From an uncultured Myxococcales bacterium (GTDB taxonomy: Bacteria; Myxococcota_A; UBA9042), in NCBI GenBank assembly GCA_903842345.1, contig CAIMLR010000012.1:1-64000 (forward strand): a DNA stretch of 64,000 nt, read 5' to 3'. The position numbers were made by a program, and so were the translations under genes. This document shows positions 51,034 through 60,458 of this stretch, in pieces. Position 1 is the first letter of the stretch. The number at the start of each line of letters is the position of its first letter. Under the pieces are notes generated by a model. The model worked only from the letters and a program-made list of their open reading frames with translations, did not search any database and was not told the DNA's origin.

Positions 51034-53307
51034 TTACGGCGCGAGGATTGCAACGGGCGCGGCGTTGCCGGAGAGGAGAGCGACGCCGTCGAGGGTGACG
51101 TGCGTGCCGCCCGCGATGAGCGCGTAGGCCCCGGAATCGGCAACGAGGACAAACGCCGCATCCGTTTCCAGCGTGTGCGGGCCGGGGATGACAAGCGTTG
51201 TCGCAGCCCCCGCGTCCCGCAGCCACGCCACATCGCGCCATGCGACGCCGGCCGTCGTCCCCGCAATCGTCCACGCCGCGCCGCCGGGTCCTGCCTGCAC
51301 GGAGATCACGGAAAGGGGCCCGTCATCCCCCGTTGCGCCGGCCTTCTGAGGGGAGAGGACAACAAGGAAGCCAGGCGCGATCGCAGTGACAGTGGCGTCC
51401 GCAACCGCATGGTTGCCAGAGCCGTCGATGTCATGGACGTGCGGCGGCATCATCGTGGCAAATGGCGGCTCGATGAAGGTCGCGGGCCCCGCGGTGGTCG
51501 TCGCGTCGATCGCCAGTCCAGCCAAAGGCCGCGTCATCGTAAGGCGCCCACCCGCGAGCGTGTACGAACCGCCGACATCAAAGCCCGCCCACAGATGCGC
51601 GCGCCACTGGAACGTCCGCGGGGTCACCACGTCGCTGTGGATTCGATCCGCCACGACAAAATAGCGCTTGCGCGCAAACGCGATCCCGCGCCGGATTTCC
51701 GCCTGCTGATAGGCGACGCGCGCCTCTGCCCACGCAACCAGGTCGCCGTCGTGGGTATTCTCCAGGAATGCGTCGGTATCTCCCCAGTTGTTCAGCAAGC
51801 CGCGTTTGGGCGCACCCACGCCGTCGATCAGCAGCACGTTGTGCGACGGCGCGTCCGTCGTCAGCGGATTGTTGAGGGGATCCGGCTTGTAGTACCCCGT
51901 GTCGATCAGCAGGTCCTCACCGTAGGCGGAGAGCGCGAACGACGCGCCGTCGGCGTGATTGTGCAACGTTTTGCGCGCCGGTCCGTGATCCGCGACCAGC
52001 ATCAGCCATGTGTCGTCGGGACCCCAGCCCGAGCGAAAGACGGCTTGCCCGCCGTCCGGAAAGAAGCGATTGCGCCAGGGCGGCGGCGCGGCGACAACAT
52101 CGCCGACGTGGGCGAGGTACCACGGCGTCAGGTTCTCGAACTTCTCTGTGTCAAAAGGCAGCACCGCGTTGGTGCCCCAATCCCAGAGCAGGTAGCCTGG
52201 CCCGCCGATCCCCGTCGTCAGCGCCGCGCCATCCGTGACCGCGACGTGCGTGTCGTCAAGCACCGCGCGCACGCCCGAGGGTCGGCGCAGGGACACCGAC
52301 CAGTCGAGCGCCTGCAGGAAACGCGAATCGCGCAGCGGATTCTTGAGCGTGAACGGCTCGCCCTCGATGCAACCGTTGTCATCCCACGGATCCGAGGCGT
52401 TGCGCGTGAGGCACATGTGGTGGTGAATCGCATCCGCCGGGCTGTTGTGATCGAGCGCCAGCAGGAACGGCACCACCGCGGCAAAGCCAAACGAGAAGTA
52501 GAAAGGTCCCTCGCTCACGCCGCCGTCGTTCTGGACATAGTGCCCCTTGGCGCCCAGCAGGTAATCCATCTGGTCCGCCGCCCAGTCCAGCCAGCGCGGC
52601 GCGTCAGGATCGTCCGGAAACGCCAGCGCGATGTAGCCAATGGCTGAAGCCGCGCGCAACGGGTGGTTATTCTGCGTGACCGTGAACGAGAACATCTGCC
52701 AGAACGGGTCGTCCAGATACCGCGCCACGAACTTCCGGTTCACGTTGGCAATCCGCGTCTGCGCCTGCTTGGCCTCATCCGCTGTAAGCCAGGGCGTCGC
52801 GAGCAGCAGGTCCCACGTGTTGGCCATCGGCAGGAGCACGGACTGGATGTGGATGTCCAAATCCTGATCGTCGTTGTCCTCGAGGTTGTCCTGGAACGCC
52901 AGCAGGATCTGCCGCGCCTTGGCGCCCGCCGCCGCGTCATCCAGCGCCCAGGCCAGCACCGCGTTGGCCTGCGCCACCTCCGCGTTCGTCGACCACACCT
53001 TCGTATCCCACTTCCCAGCGGTCGCCAGCGGCGGTGTCGCCGCAGCCTGATCGCGCAATCGCTGCCACACGGCGGCAAATGGCGCTTGGGTCTGCCGCGC
53101 CAACAGAAGCGCCTTGTGCGCGGGCGTGTACATCAGCCGCGGATGCGCGGGCGCAGTCGCGACGTCCGCAGTCGCCATGACGTCCGCCGCGGCTGTCGCG
53201 TCCGGGGTGGCAGTCGTGCGCGTCCCGCAGGCGGCCAGCGCGCCAAAACTGAGCGTTGTCAGAAGCGCAGCGAGAGGCTGCCGGTACGCGCATCGGAGGT
53301 GCTGCAT
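51034..53307 (-). CDS. Heparinase II/III-like polysaccharide lyase (lipoprotein)
   Basis: A 757-residue lipoprotein with lipobox GALAAC and a short Ala/Thr linker. The N-terminal alpha/alpha toroid (residues about 60-400) is followed by the heparinase II/III beta-sheet module, recognised by ADHGPARKTLHNHADGASF and SAYGEDLLIDTGYY, and an EIRRGIAFARKRYFVVADRI segment. Family members cleave uronate-containing polysaccharides by beta-elimination; the catalytic Tyr/His set is probably in this part. AGGA precedes the ATG at 53307. The GH88/105-like gene follows, so both act outside the cytoplasm on the same polymer, as inference. Confidence 0.8.
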   Translation of the reverse strand: MQHLRCAYRQPLAALLTTLSFGALAACGTRTTATPDATAAADVMATADVATAPAHPRLMYTPAHKALLLARQTQAPFAAVWQRLRDQAAATPPLATAGKWDTKVWSTNAEVAQANAVLAWALDDAAAGAKARQILLAFQDNLEDNDDQDLDIHIQSVLLPMANTWDLLLATPWLTADEAKQAQTRIANVNRKFVARYLDDPFWQMFSFTVTQNNHPLRAASAIGYIALAFPDDPDAPRWLDWAADQMDYLLGAKGHYVQNDGGVSEGPFYFSFGFAAVVPFLLALDHNSPADAIHHHMCLTRNASDPWDDNGCIEGEPFTLKNPLRDSRFLQALDWSVSLRRPSGVRAVLDDTHVAVTDGAALTTGIGGPGYLLWDWGTNAVLPFDTEKFENLTPWYLAHVGDVVAAPPPWRNRFFPDGGQAVFRSGWGPDDTWLMLVADHGPARKTLHNHADGASFALSAYGEDLLIDTGYYKPDPLNNPLTTDAPSHNVLLIDGVGAPKRGLLNNWGDTDAFLENTHDGDLVAWAEARVAYQQAEIRRGIAFARKRYFVVADRIHSDVVTPRTFQWRAHLWAGFDVGGSYTLAGGRLTMTRPLAGLAIDATTTAGPATFIEPPFATMMPPHVHDIDGSGNHAVADATVTAIAPGFLVVLSPQKAGATGDDGPLSVISVQAGPGGAAWTIAGTTAGVAWRDVAWLRDAGAATTLVIPGPHTLETDAAFVLVADSGAYALIAGGTHVTLDGVALLSGNAAPVAILAP

Positions 53308-53537
53308 GGGGATTCCTGCCGGTGGGACGTGGCGAGGCGGGCTGCCCCTGGCACGGCGACGAATCGAGTCTGAGCGCGGCGAATTGACGCGTCAAGCGCA
53401 GGCTGGATCGGCAGAAAGCAGCAAAATGGACGGGGTGTCTCCGGCCGATCGCCGCGTTGACGGTCGCCCATCCCGAGTCGATACTTGCTGCCGTTGCGTG
53501 CGTTTCGCCGCCAACAACAACGGACAGTGAGGCGGTC

Positions 53538-54275
53538 ATGCGGCATTTGTGGTTGAGAATCGTGACGCTTGGCCTCGCGATTGGCGCGGCGGGATGCGCT
53601 GGTGCCACTGCTTCGTCGGAAGACACAACCGCCGACGCTGCGGATGCGGAAACGGCCAGCGACGCAACGGACGCAGCCGCCGGGACGGACGCCGCGGTCA
53701 CCCACGCCTTCACCTGCAATCAGGTCATGGGCGTTTCCGTCACGGGCGAATGGTTCGGCGGCGGTTTTGAGGCGCGCGTCGGTGACCCGCACTGGCAGGC
53801 AGTCACGCTCTCCCACGCCTACGTGGACCTGTGGGCTGATCCGACGAACACCGTTTGGGCCACTCCCATCACCTCCCCGTGTGCGGAACAATCGGACAGC
53901 CCGGACCGCGTGCTTTTCGTCGGCTGCAATTGGGACTACACGACGACGGCGGAGTGGACTTCTGCGTTCACTGCGGTCATCGCCAACCTGCAGGCCAAGT
54001 ACCCAAAACTCAAGCACATCGAATTGCTGACCATGCTGCGGGCACCGGGCAACCAATCCTGCCCCGACGCGGTCAACGCGGAGACGCTTGTGCAGCCGTT
54101 CATCGACGCGGCGATCGCCAAGGTTGTCGCCGACCACCCAGGCTTCGTCTCGGCCGCGCCGCATTTTGAGGCGCCCAACTGCGACGTCTTCATCCTCGGC
54201 GGCCCCCACCTCACGCCCGACGGTCAGGCCGCGGTCGCGCAAGTGTATGGCGACTACTACGCGACCCATCAGTGA
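53538..54275 (+). CDS. SGNH-hydrolase-like lipoprotein
   Basis: A 245-residue lipoprotein with lipobox GAAGC and an Asp/Ala/Thr-rich linker. It keeps the last block of SGNH hydrolases (CDVFILGGPHLTPDGQAAVA, with a candidate catalytic His near residue 225), while the first GDS block is not clear: the mature domain reads NQVMGVSVTGEWFGGGFE. Thus it may be a diverged esterase or a non-catalytic relative. It is divergent from the lyase-like gene (230-bp gap), so the three carbohydrate-related lipoproteins may be co-regulated. GTGAGG precedes the ATG at 53538. Confidence 0.55.
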   Translation: MRHLWLRIVTLGLAIGAAGCAGATASSEDTTADAADAETASDATDAAAGTDAAVTHAFTCNQVMGVSVTGEWFGGGFEARVGDPHWQAVTLSHAYVDLWADPTNTVWATPITSPCAEQSDSPDRVLFVGCNWDYTTTAEWTSAFTAVIANLQAKYPKLKHIELLTMLRAPGNQSCPDAVNAETLVQPFIDAAIAKVVADHPGFVSAAPHFEAPNCDVFILGGPHLTPDGQAAVAQVYGDYYATHQ

Positions 54276-54360
54276 CTTGCTGCGTTGGCTGGCTCGCGGC
54301 CGGCCAGCGGGCGGGCGCTTGGCACGACACACCGCGTTGACCGCAAGGCCAAGACTCCGG

Positions 54361-55059
54361 TCACGGCTCCCGCATCCGGTAGCCAACCGCCGGTTCGGTC
54401 AACAGCCACTCCGGCCGCGCGGCATCCTGCTCCACCTTCTTACGCAATTCGGCCATGTGCACCCGAACGTAATGGGGCTGTTCCACCGCGTTTGCCCCCC
54501 AAATCTCCTTGAGGATCTGGCGGTGGGTCAGCACCTTCCCCGCGTGGCGGGCGAGCAGCGTCAACATCTTGTACTCAATGGGTGTCAGATGGATCTCGAC
54601 GCCGTCACGCGTCACGAGCCGGCGCGACAGGTCGACACGCAGCGCGCCAAAGACCAGCTCCTGTTCCGGCGCTTCCGGCGCGGCATGGCGGAGCGCGACG
54701 CGCATGCGCGCCAGGAGCTCCTTCACGCCAAACGGCTTGGTCAGATAGTCGTCGGCGCCCGCGTCCAGCGCCTCGACCTTGTCATCCTCCCGGCCACGGG
54801 CAGAGATCACCACAATCGGCACCTGGGTCCAGTCCCGCAGCGTGCGCGTCACGGTAATCCCGTCGCCGTCCGGCAGGCCGAGGTCCATCAGCAGGATCGC
54901 CGGATTGTGGCTTGTCGTCAGCATCACGGCTTCAGCGGCGGTGCCTGCCTCGAGCACGCGGTAGCCGTGTGCACCCAAGGAAGTCCGCAGAAACCGCCGC
55001 ATTTGCGGTTCGTCTTCCACGATCAGCACAAGCGGGCTCAGCGGATCAGTCGTGGTCAT
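54361..55059 (-). CDS. kdpE: KdpE response regulator
   Basis: OmpR-family response regulator of 232 residues controlling the kdp operon. The receiver domain has acidic pair Glu15/Asp16, phosphorylation site Asp59 (LLMDLGLPDG) and Lys near residue 108 (YLTKPFG). The C-terminal winged-helix domain has LTPIEYKMLTLLARHAGKVL and RVHMAELRKKVE. Its ATG overlaps the kdpD stop (ATGA). It ends the operon; terminator sequence is not obvious in the 85-base gap to the SGNH gene. Confidence 0.95.
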   Translation of the reverse strand: MTTTDPLSPLVLIVEDEPQMRRFLRTSLGAHGYRVLEAGTAAEAVMLTTSHNPAILLMDLGLPDGDGITVTRTLRDWTQVPIVVISARGREDDKVEALDAGADDYLTKPFGVKELLARMRVALRHAAPEAPEQELVFGALRVDLSRRLVTRDGVEIHLTPIEYKMLTLLARHAGKVLTHRQILKEIWGANAVEQPHYVRVHMAELRKKVEQDAARPEWLLTEPAVGYRMREP

Positions 55060-57764
55060 GGTGGCGGCGCCTCGTCGGAAATGGCCGATGGTCCCGGCGT
55101 CAACGGTAGTTCAAGCCGGAAGGTCGCGCCACCGCCGGGAGTTGTCAGGGCGATGATGTCGCCGCCGTGTGCGTCCAGGATCCCCTTGCAGATTGCCAAG
55201 CCCAAGCCGACGCCGCCAATGCCTGTGTGTTGGCCGCGCACGAATTTGTCGAACACGTGCGCGCCAAGCGCTGGGTCCAAGCCGGGTCCATGATCCGCGA
55301 CCAGAAGGACGATACCCGTCGGCTTCTCCTCCGCAAGAATTTCCAGCGCGGAGTCCGGCGGCGTATATTTGATCGCATTTTCAAGGAGATTCACCAACAC
55401 TTGCTCAAAAAGCAGCGGATCAACGTGCAGCATCGGCAGCCTTGGGGGAATGCGCAAGTGAATGTCCCGCTTGCCAAGCTGCGTCTCCAACCGCGTCAAC
55501 GCGGAACCGACCATCTCCTCCAGCGGCACCCATTCGCGCTTCACCCGCATCTGACCCGACGCAAGGCGCGTCATGTCGAGGAGGTTGACGACGAGTCGCT
55601 CCAGCCGGTCCGCTTCTTCGCAGATCGCTTCGACGAGGTCGGCGCGTTCACTTGGCTGGAGCGCCTGCCCGTCGTCGCGCAGGGTCGTTGCCGCGCCCGT
55701 GATCGCCGCCAAAGGCGTGCGAAGATCATGAGAGACGGCTGAGAGGAGGGAACTGCGCATCTCCTCGGTCCTCGCTCGCAGCTCGACGGCGCTGACGACA
55801 CCGGCCAGCCGCGCGCGCTCCAGTGCAAGCGCGCCTTGGGCCATGTAGGTGCGCAGGGACGCCAACGCCTGACTGTCCAGAGCGCGGCCGCCGGGCGGCA
55901 GGATCGCCAGCGCAGTCCGGTTCCCCTCGGCCACGGGAATCGGCAGGCACAGCGCCCGGGAACCCGGCAGCGTTTCCGTTCCCAGTCCCGCTTCCCGACC
56001 GTGTTCGACAACCCAGCGCAGCACGCCGTCGTCGCTCGAATCGGTCAGCCAAGGCCCGGTTTGGGCCAGAGTGCGCCATTGGGCGCTGTCCCGGGCGACC
56101 ACCCGCACGGCGCAGTCAAAGGCGCTGGCGACGTGGCCACAAAGTACCGCGGTGACGGCAGCCTCATCGCGCGCGCCGCTCAAATCGCGGCTGAGGGCGA
56201 ATAGGGAGGACGTCCGCGCCTCGCGTTCGCGCGCATCCTGCTCCTGCCTGCGCGTCCGGACCATGAGCGTGCTCATCGCGACGCCGACGACGAACATGGT
56301 CGCAAACGTCAGCAAGTGCCGCGCGTCGCTCACGGAAAACGTAAAGAATGGCGGCACAAAGAAGAAGTCGTAGGCCGCGACGGAGAGGGCCGCGGCCAGA
56401 ATCGACGGGCCTTGGCTCGTGCGCACCGCGACAGCCATGATGCTGAGAAGATACAGCATCACGGTATCCGGTGCGGGCAGCGCGCCCCGTCCCAGCCAAG
56501 CCAGCCCCGTGGCCGCAGCGACGGCGGCCAGCGCGAACCCATACGGCCCGGACGGGGCCGGCGAAGCCGCGGGCGGACCCTGTGGCGCCGCCGGCGCGGT
56601 TTCATCGGCCGAGATCACGTGCAGGTCAATGTCACCGCTGCCGCGCACCACTTCGTCCAGCAGCGAGCCGCGGACAAAATCGCGCAAACGCGAGTGGGTC
56701 GGCTTGCCAATGACAATGCGCGTGACGTTGTTCTTGCGGGCGTAGTCCAGGAGCGCGGAGCTGACCTGCACGCCGGCCAAGCGGACGACCGTTCCGCCCA
56801 ACGTCTCGACCAATCGCAAGTGCGCATCGAGGCGCTGCCGGTTCTCCGCTGAGTGCGGGTGCAATGGCGATTCCACAAATGCGGCAAACCAGGGCGCGTG
56901 AAGGCCCGTCGCCAGCCGACGCGCCGTGCGCACCAGGCGTGCGGAGGCGGGAGCCGGACCCACGCAGACGAGAATGCGCTCCGTCGTTCGCCACGGCGAC
57001 TCGACACCCTCATCTGCGCGTTGTGCGAGCACATCCGCGTCGACGCGCTCCGCAGTCCGCCGCAACGCCAGTTCCCGCAATGCCAGCAAGTTGCCGCGCT
57101 GGAAGAAATGCTGCGCTGCCCGCACCGCCTGCTCGGGCAGGTACACCTTGCCCGCTCGTAGACGTGCCAGGAGTTCATCGGCGGAAATATCGACAAGCTC
57201 GATCTCATCGGCGCGCTCCAAAATGGAGTCCGGCACCGTTTCGCGCACCTGGACGTGGGTGATTTGGGCAACGACGTCGTTCAGGCTCTCGACGTGCTGC
57301 ACGTTCAGCGTCGTGTAGACGTCGATGCCCGCTTCCAACAGTTCCAGAACGTCCTGCCACCGCTTGGCGTGCCGGGCGCCCGGCGCATTGCTGTGCGCCA
57401 GTTCGTCGACGAGGAGAACCTTGGGATGCGCTTTCAGCGCTGCATCCAGATCAAACTCGGCGAGCACTGTGTTGCCGTACGGGATCTCCTGCCGCGGCAG
57501 GACGGTCAGCCCATCCAGCAGTCGGGCCGTCTCCGCGCGGCCATGGGTTTCCAGAGTGCCAACGAGAACTTCAGTCCCGAGCGCCGCCACATCGCGCGCC
57601 ACCTGCAGCATCCGAAACGTCTTGCCAACGCCGGGCGCGAAGCCAAAGAAGACCTTGAGCTTGGCGCGGTGCTCGCGGAGGTGCGCAGCCTGCGCGCGCG
57701 CGAGGAGCGCATCCGGATCGGGACGGCGCATTTCCGCAGAGGTGTCAGGAGCGGGCTTTGGCAT
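55056..57764 (-). CDS. kdpD: KdpD sensor histidine kinase
   Basis: Membrane sensor of K+ limitation, 902 residues. The N-terminal KdpD domain has Walker A GFAPGVGKT near residue 41 and VDELAHSNAPG; a universal-stress-type domain follows (IVIGKPTHSRLRDF). Four short helices lie at about 400-500 (ALAAVAAATGLAWLG ... LLTFATMFVVGVAMSTLMV). The transmitter has His679 in SAVSHDLRTP, the N box VLVNLLENAIKYTP, and G boxes DHGPGLD and GVGLGLAI. Length matches E. coli KdpD (894). It starts 9 bases after kdpC. Confidence 0.95.
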   Translation of the reverse strand: MPKPAPDTSAEMRRPDPDALLARAQAAHLREHRAKLKVFFGFAPGVGKTFRMLQVARDVAALGTEVLVGTLETHGRAETARLLDGLTVLPRQEIPYGNTVLAEFDLDAALKAHPKVLLVDELAHSNAPGARHAKRWQDVLELLEAGIDVYTTLNVQHVESLNDVVAQITHVQVRETVPDSILERADEIELVDISADELLARLRAGKVYLPEQAVRAAQHFFQRGNLLALRELALRRTAERVDADVLAQRADEGVESPWRTTERILVCVGPAPASARLVRTARRLATGLHAPWFAAFVESPLHPHSAENRQRLDAHLRLVETLGGTVVRLAGVQVSSALLDYARKNNVTRIVIGKPTHSRLRDFVRGSLLDEVVRGSGDIDLHVISADETAPAAPQGPPAASPAPSGPYGFALAAVAAATGLAWLGRGALPAPDTVMLYLLSIMAVAVRTSQGPSILAAALSVAAYDFFFVPPFFTFSVSDARHLLTFATMFVVGVAMSTLMVRTRRQEQDAREREARTSSLFALSRDLSGARDEAAVTAVLCGHVASAFDCAVRVVARDSAQWRTLAQTGPWLTDSSDDGVLRWVVEHGREAGLGTETLPGSRALCLPIPVAEGNRTALAILPPGGRALDSQALASLRTYMAQGALALERARLAGVVSAVELRARTEEMRSSLLSAVSHDLRTPLAAITGAATTLRDDGQALQPSERADLVEAICEEADRLERLVVNLLDMTRLASGQMRVKREWVPLEEMVGSALTRLETQLGKRDIHLRIPPRLPMLHVDPLLFEQVLVNLLENAIKYTPPDSALEILAEEKPTGIVLLVADHGPGLDPALGAHVFDKFVRGQHTGIGGVGLGLAICKGILDAHGGDIIALTTPGGGATFRLELPLTPGPSAISDEAPPP

Positions 57765-57773
57765 GAAGCTACC

Positions 57774-58355
57774 CTACGGACGGACGGACACGTGGTCGAG
57801 CGCGAGGTTGACACAGAGAACGTTGACGTGTGCCGGACCGATCATGCCCAGCAACGGCGAATGTGTACATTGCCGCACGGCCGTTTCCACTTCACCGACC
57901 GCCACACCGCGAGCGCGCGCGATGCGGGGGACCTGGAACGCCGCCGCGGCCACCGAGATGTCGGGATCCAGACCGCTGCCTGACGCCGTGACCAAGTCGG
58001 TTGGCACGACCTGACGATTCCCCGGATCTGCGTGGCGCAGCGTCTCGATCCGCTGCTTGACCGCGGCCGCCAAAGCAGGATTGGACGGACCGAGGTTGGA
58101 GCCAGTCGAAGCGGCAGCGTTGTAGGCGAAGGGCGCAGTGGCGGACGGCCGGCTCCACAGGTACCGCTCCGCGCTGAATGCTTGCCCAACAAGCGAGGAG
58201 CCGACCGGCGTGTTGCCATCCCGCAGCAAGCTGCCGTTGGCCTGAACCGGAAAAACCGCCTGCGCCAGCCCAGTAACGAGGAGCGGATACAGCAGGCCGG
58301 TCACACACGTCAGCACCAGCAGCGCCCGAATGGCCGTGAGAATCGTCGCTTTCAT
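57774..58355 (-). CDS. kdpC: KdpC subunit of the K+-transporting ATPase
   Basis: A 193-residue accessory subunit with one N-terminal membrane helix (residues about 9-31) and a periplasmic domain. The family segments are present: VGSSLVGQAFSAERYLWSRPSA, ASTGSNLGPSNPAL, and DLVTASGSGLDPDISVAAA. It stabilises the KdpA-KdpB complex and raises ATP affinity. GAGGAGAGG precedes the ATG. It follows kdpB by 14 bases. Confidence 0.95.
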   Translation of the reverse strand: MKATILTAIRALLVLTCVTGLLYPLLVTGLAQAVFPVQANGSLLRDGNTPVGSSLVGQAFSAERYLWSRPSATAPFAYNAAASTGSNLGPSNPALAAAVKQRIETLRHADPGNRQVVPTDLVTASGSGLDPDISVAAAAFQVPRIARARGVAVGEVETAVRQCTHSPLLGMIGPAHVNVLCVNLALDHVSVRP

Positions 58356-58369
58356 TGTCCTCTCCTCGC

Positions 58370-60445
58370 TCAGCTGACGCCGATGGCGGTCAGCAACAGG
58401 TCAATCGCCTTAATTCCCGGAAATGGCGCGACGACTCCGCCCAGGCCATAGACGAGCAGGTTGCGGCGCAACAACACCGATGCAGGAGCGGGACGATACG
58501 CTACGCCGCGCAACGCCAACGGAATCAGCACGATGATGATGAGCGCGTTGAAGATCACGGCGGACAGGATCGCCGTCGTCGGCGAATGGAGATGCATCAC
58601 GTTCAGCGAGCCGAGCACCGGGTATGTCGCGGCAAACGCGGCCGGTATGATGGCGAAATACTTGGCGATATCGTTGGCAATCGAGAACGTCGTCAAGGCG
58701 CCGCGGGTCATCAGCATCTGCTTGCCGATTTCAACGATGGCGAGGAGCTTGGTCGGGTTGGAGTCGAGATCGACCATGTTGCCGGCTTCCTTGGCCGCCT
58801 GCGTTCCCGAATTCATCGCGACGGCGACATCCGCCTGCGCCAGCGCCGGGGCGTCGTTGGTGCCGTCGCCCGTCATCGCCACGAGGTGGCCCTTCTGCTG
58901 CCACTCGCGGATCATCGCCAGCTTGCCCTCCGGCGTCGCTTCCGCCAGAAAGTCGTCAACCCCCGCTTCAGCGGCGATGGCGGCTGCCGTCAACGGATTG
59001 TCGCCCGTGATCATGATGGTGCGAATGCCGATCCGCCGCATATCCGCGAAACGTTCGCGGATGCCACCCTTGACGATGTCTTTGAGGCAAACGACGCCGA
59101 GCACCCGCGCGCCGTCGACAACGACAAGCGGCGTCGCTCCTTGGCGCGCGACGTGGTCGACCGATTCCCGCACGCCGACGGGTAGCGACCCACCGCGCTC
59201 AGCGACGAACCGCGCCACGGCGTCCGTCGCACCCTTGCGAATTTCGCGCCCCTGGAGATCCAGACCGCTCATGCGCGTCTGGGCTGTGAACGGCACAATC
59301 GTCGCGTCCAAGGTCGCAGGATCGGCCGGCTTGTGGCCAAAACGCTCCTCAGCCAGCAGCACGATGCTGCGGCCTTCCGGCGTCTCATCGGCGATCGACG
59401 AAAGTTGCGCCAGCTCCGCCAATTCCCGCTCCGTCACGCCCTCCGCCGGCAGGAACTGGGTGGCTTGGCGGTTGCCCAGCGTGATCGTGCCGGTCTTGTC
59501 CAGCAGCAGCACGTCCACGTCACCCGCCGCTTCCACCGCGCGTCCGGAGGTTGCAATGACGTTGGCCTGAATCATCCGGTCCATTCCGGCGATTCCGATG
59601 GCCGACAACAGCGCGCCAATCGTGGTCGGGATGAGGCAGACCAGCAGCGCCACGAGCACCGTCAAGCCAATCGGCTGACCGTGCCCCGTCGCCGCGACGG
59701 CATACTGCGAGAACGGCAGCAACGTTGCGGTCGCGAGCAGGAACACGATCGTCAGCCCCGCCAGCAGAATGTCCAGGGCGATCTCATTGGGGGTCTTCTG
59801 CCGCTTGGCGCCTTCCACCATGGCGATCATGCGGTCGAGAAACGTCTCGCCAGGATTGGCGGTCATGCGGACCACGAGCCAGTCGGAAAGCACGCGCGTG
59901 CCGCCGGTCACAGCGCTGCGGTCGCCGCCACTTTCCCGGATGACCGGGGCGCTCTCCCCGGTGATGGCGCTCTCGTCCACTGAGGCCACGCCCGCGACGA
60001 TTTCGCCGTCGCCCGGGAGGAGTTCGCCGGCTTCAACAAGCACGAAGTCGCCCTTGCGCAGTTGCGCGGAAACGACTTGCTCGGACGTGCCCGTGCGATC
60101 GGCGGACGGGAGCCTGCGCGCAATCACGTCCTTGCGAGCCGCGCGCAGCGTGTCCGCCTGGGCCTTGCCGCGACCTTCTGCCATCGCCTCCGCGAAGTTG
60201 GCAAAGAGCACGGTGAACCAGAGCCAGATGCTGACGGCGAGAATGAAGCCCGGTCTGGCGTCGCCTTGTCCGGTCGCCAAGGCGTGAACCCAGAGCACGG
60301 TTGTGAACGCGCTGCCGACTTCCACGACGAACATCACGGGATTTCGCACCATCCGCCGCGGATTGAGCGCACGCAGGGCGTCGACAACGGCGCGTCGAAC
60401 GATTTTGGCCTCAAAAAGCGGCCGTGTCTGGGCATTGGCAGCCAT
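58370..60445 (-). CDS. kdpB: KdpB ATP-driven subunit of the K+-transporting ATPase
   Basis: P-type ATPase subunit of 691 residues that powers K+ uptake. The phosphorylation site is [13 protein letters not shown] with Asp316; TGES appears as AITGESAPV; the hinge is [18 protein letters not shown] and [20 protein letters not shown]. Helices near the ends fit KdpB. The start at 60445 is chosen because GGAG lies six bases before it, giving the normal family length; an in-frame open stretch further upstream belongs to the end of kdpA. It starts 13 bases after kdpA. Confidence 0.96.
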   Translation of the reverse strand: MAANAQTRPLFEAKIVRRAVVDALRALNPRRMVRNPVMFVVEVGSAFTTVLWVHALATGQGDARPGFILAVSIWLWFTVLFANFAEAMAEGRGKAQADTLRAARKDVIARRLPSADRTGTSEQVVSAQLRKGDFVLVEAGELLPGDGEIVAGVASVDESAITGESAPVIRESGGDRSAVTGGTRVLSDWLVVRMTANPGETFLDRMIAMVEGAKRQKTPNEIALDILLAGLTIVFLLATATLLPFSQYAVAATGHGQPIGLTVLVALLVCLIPTTIGALLSAIGIAGMDRMIQANVIATSGRAVEAAGDVDVLLLDKTGTITLGNRQATQFLPAEGVTERELAELAQLSSIADETPEGRSIVLLAEERFGHKPADPATLDATIVPFTAQTRMSGLDLQGREIRKGATDAVARFVAERGGSLPVGVRESVDHVARQGATPLVVVDGARVLGVVCLKDIVKGGIRERFADMRRIGIRTIMITGDNPLTAAAIAAEAGVDDFLAEATPEGKLAMIREWQQKGHLVAMTGDGTNDAPALAQADVAVAMNSGTQAAKEAGNMVDLDSNPTKLLAIVEIGKQMLMTRGALTTFSIANDIAKYFAIIPAAFAATYPVLGSLNVMHLHSPTTAILSAVIFNALIIIVLIPLALRGVAYRPAPASVLLRRNLLVYGLGGVVAPFPGIKAIDLLLTAIGVS

Positions 60446-60458
60446 CAGGATCTCCGAT

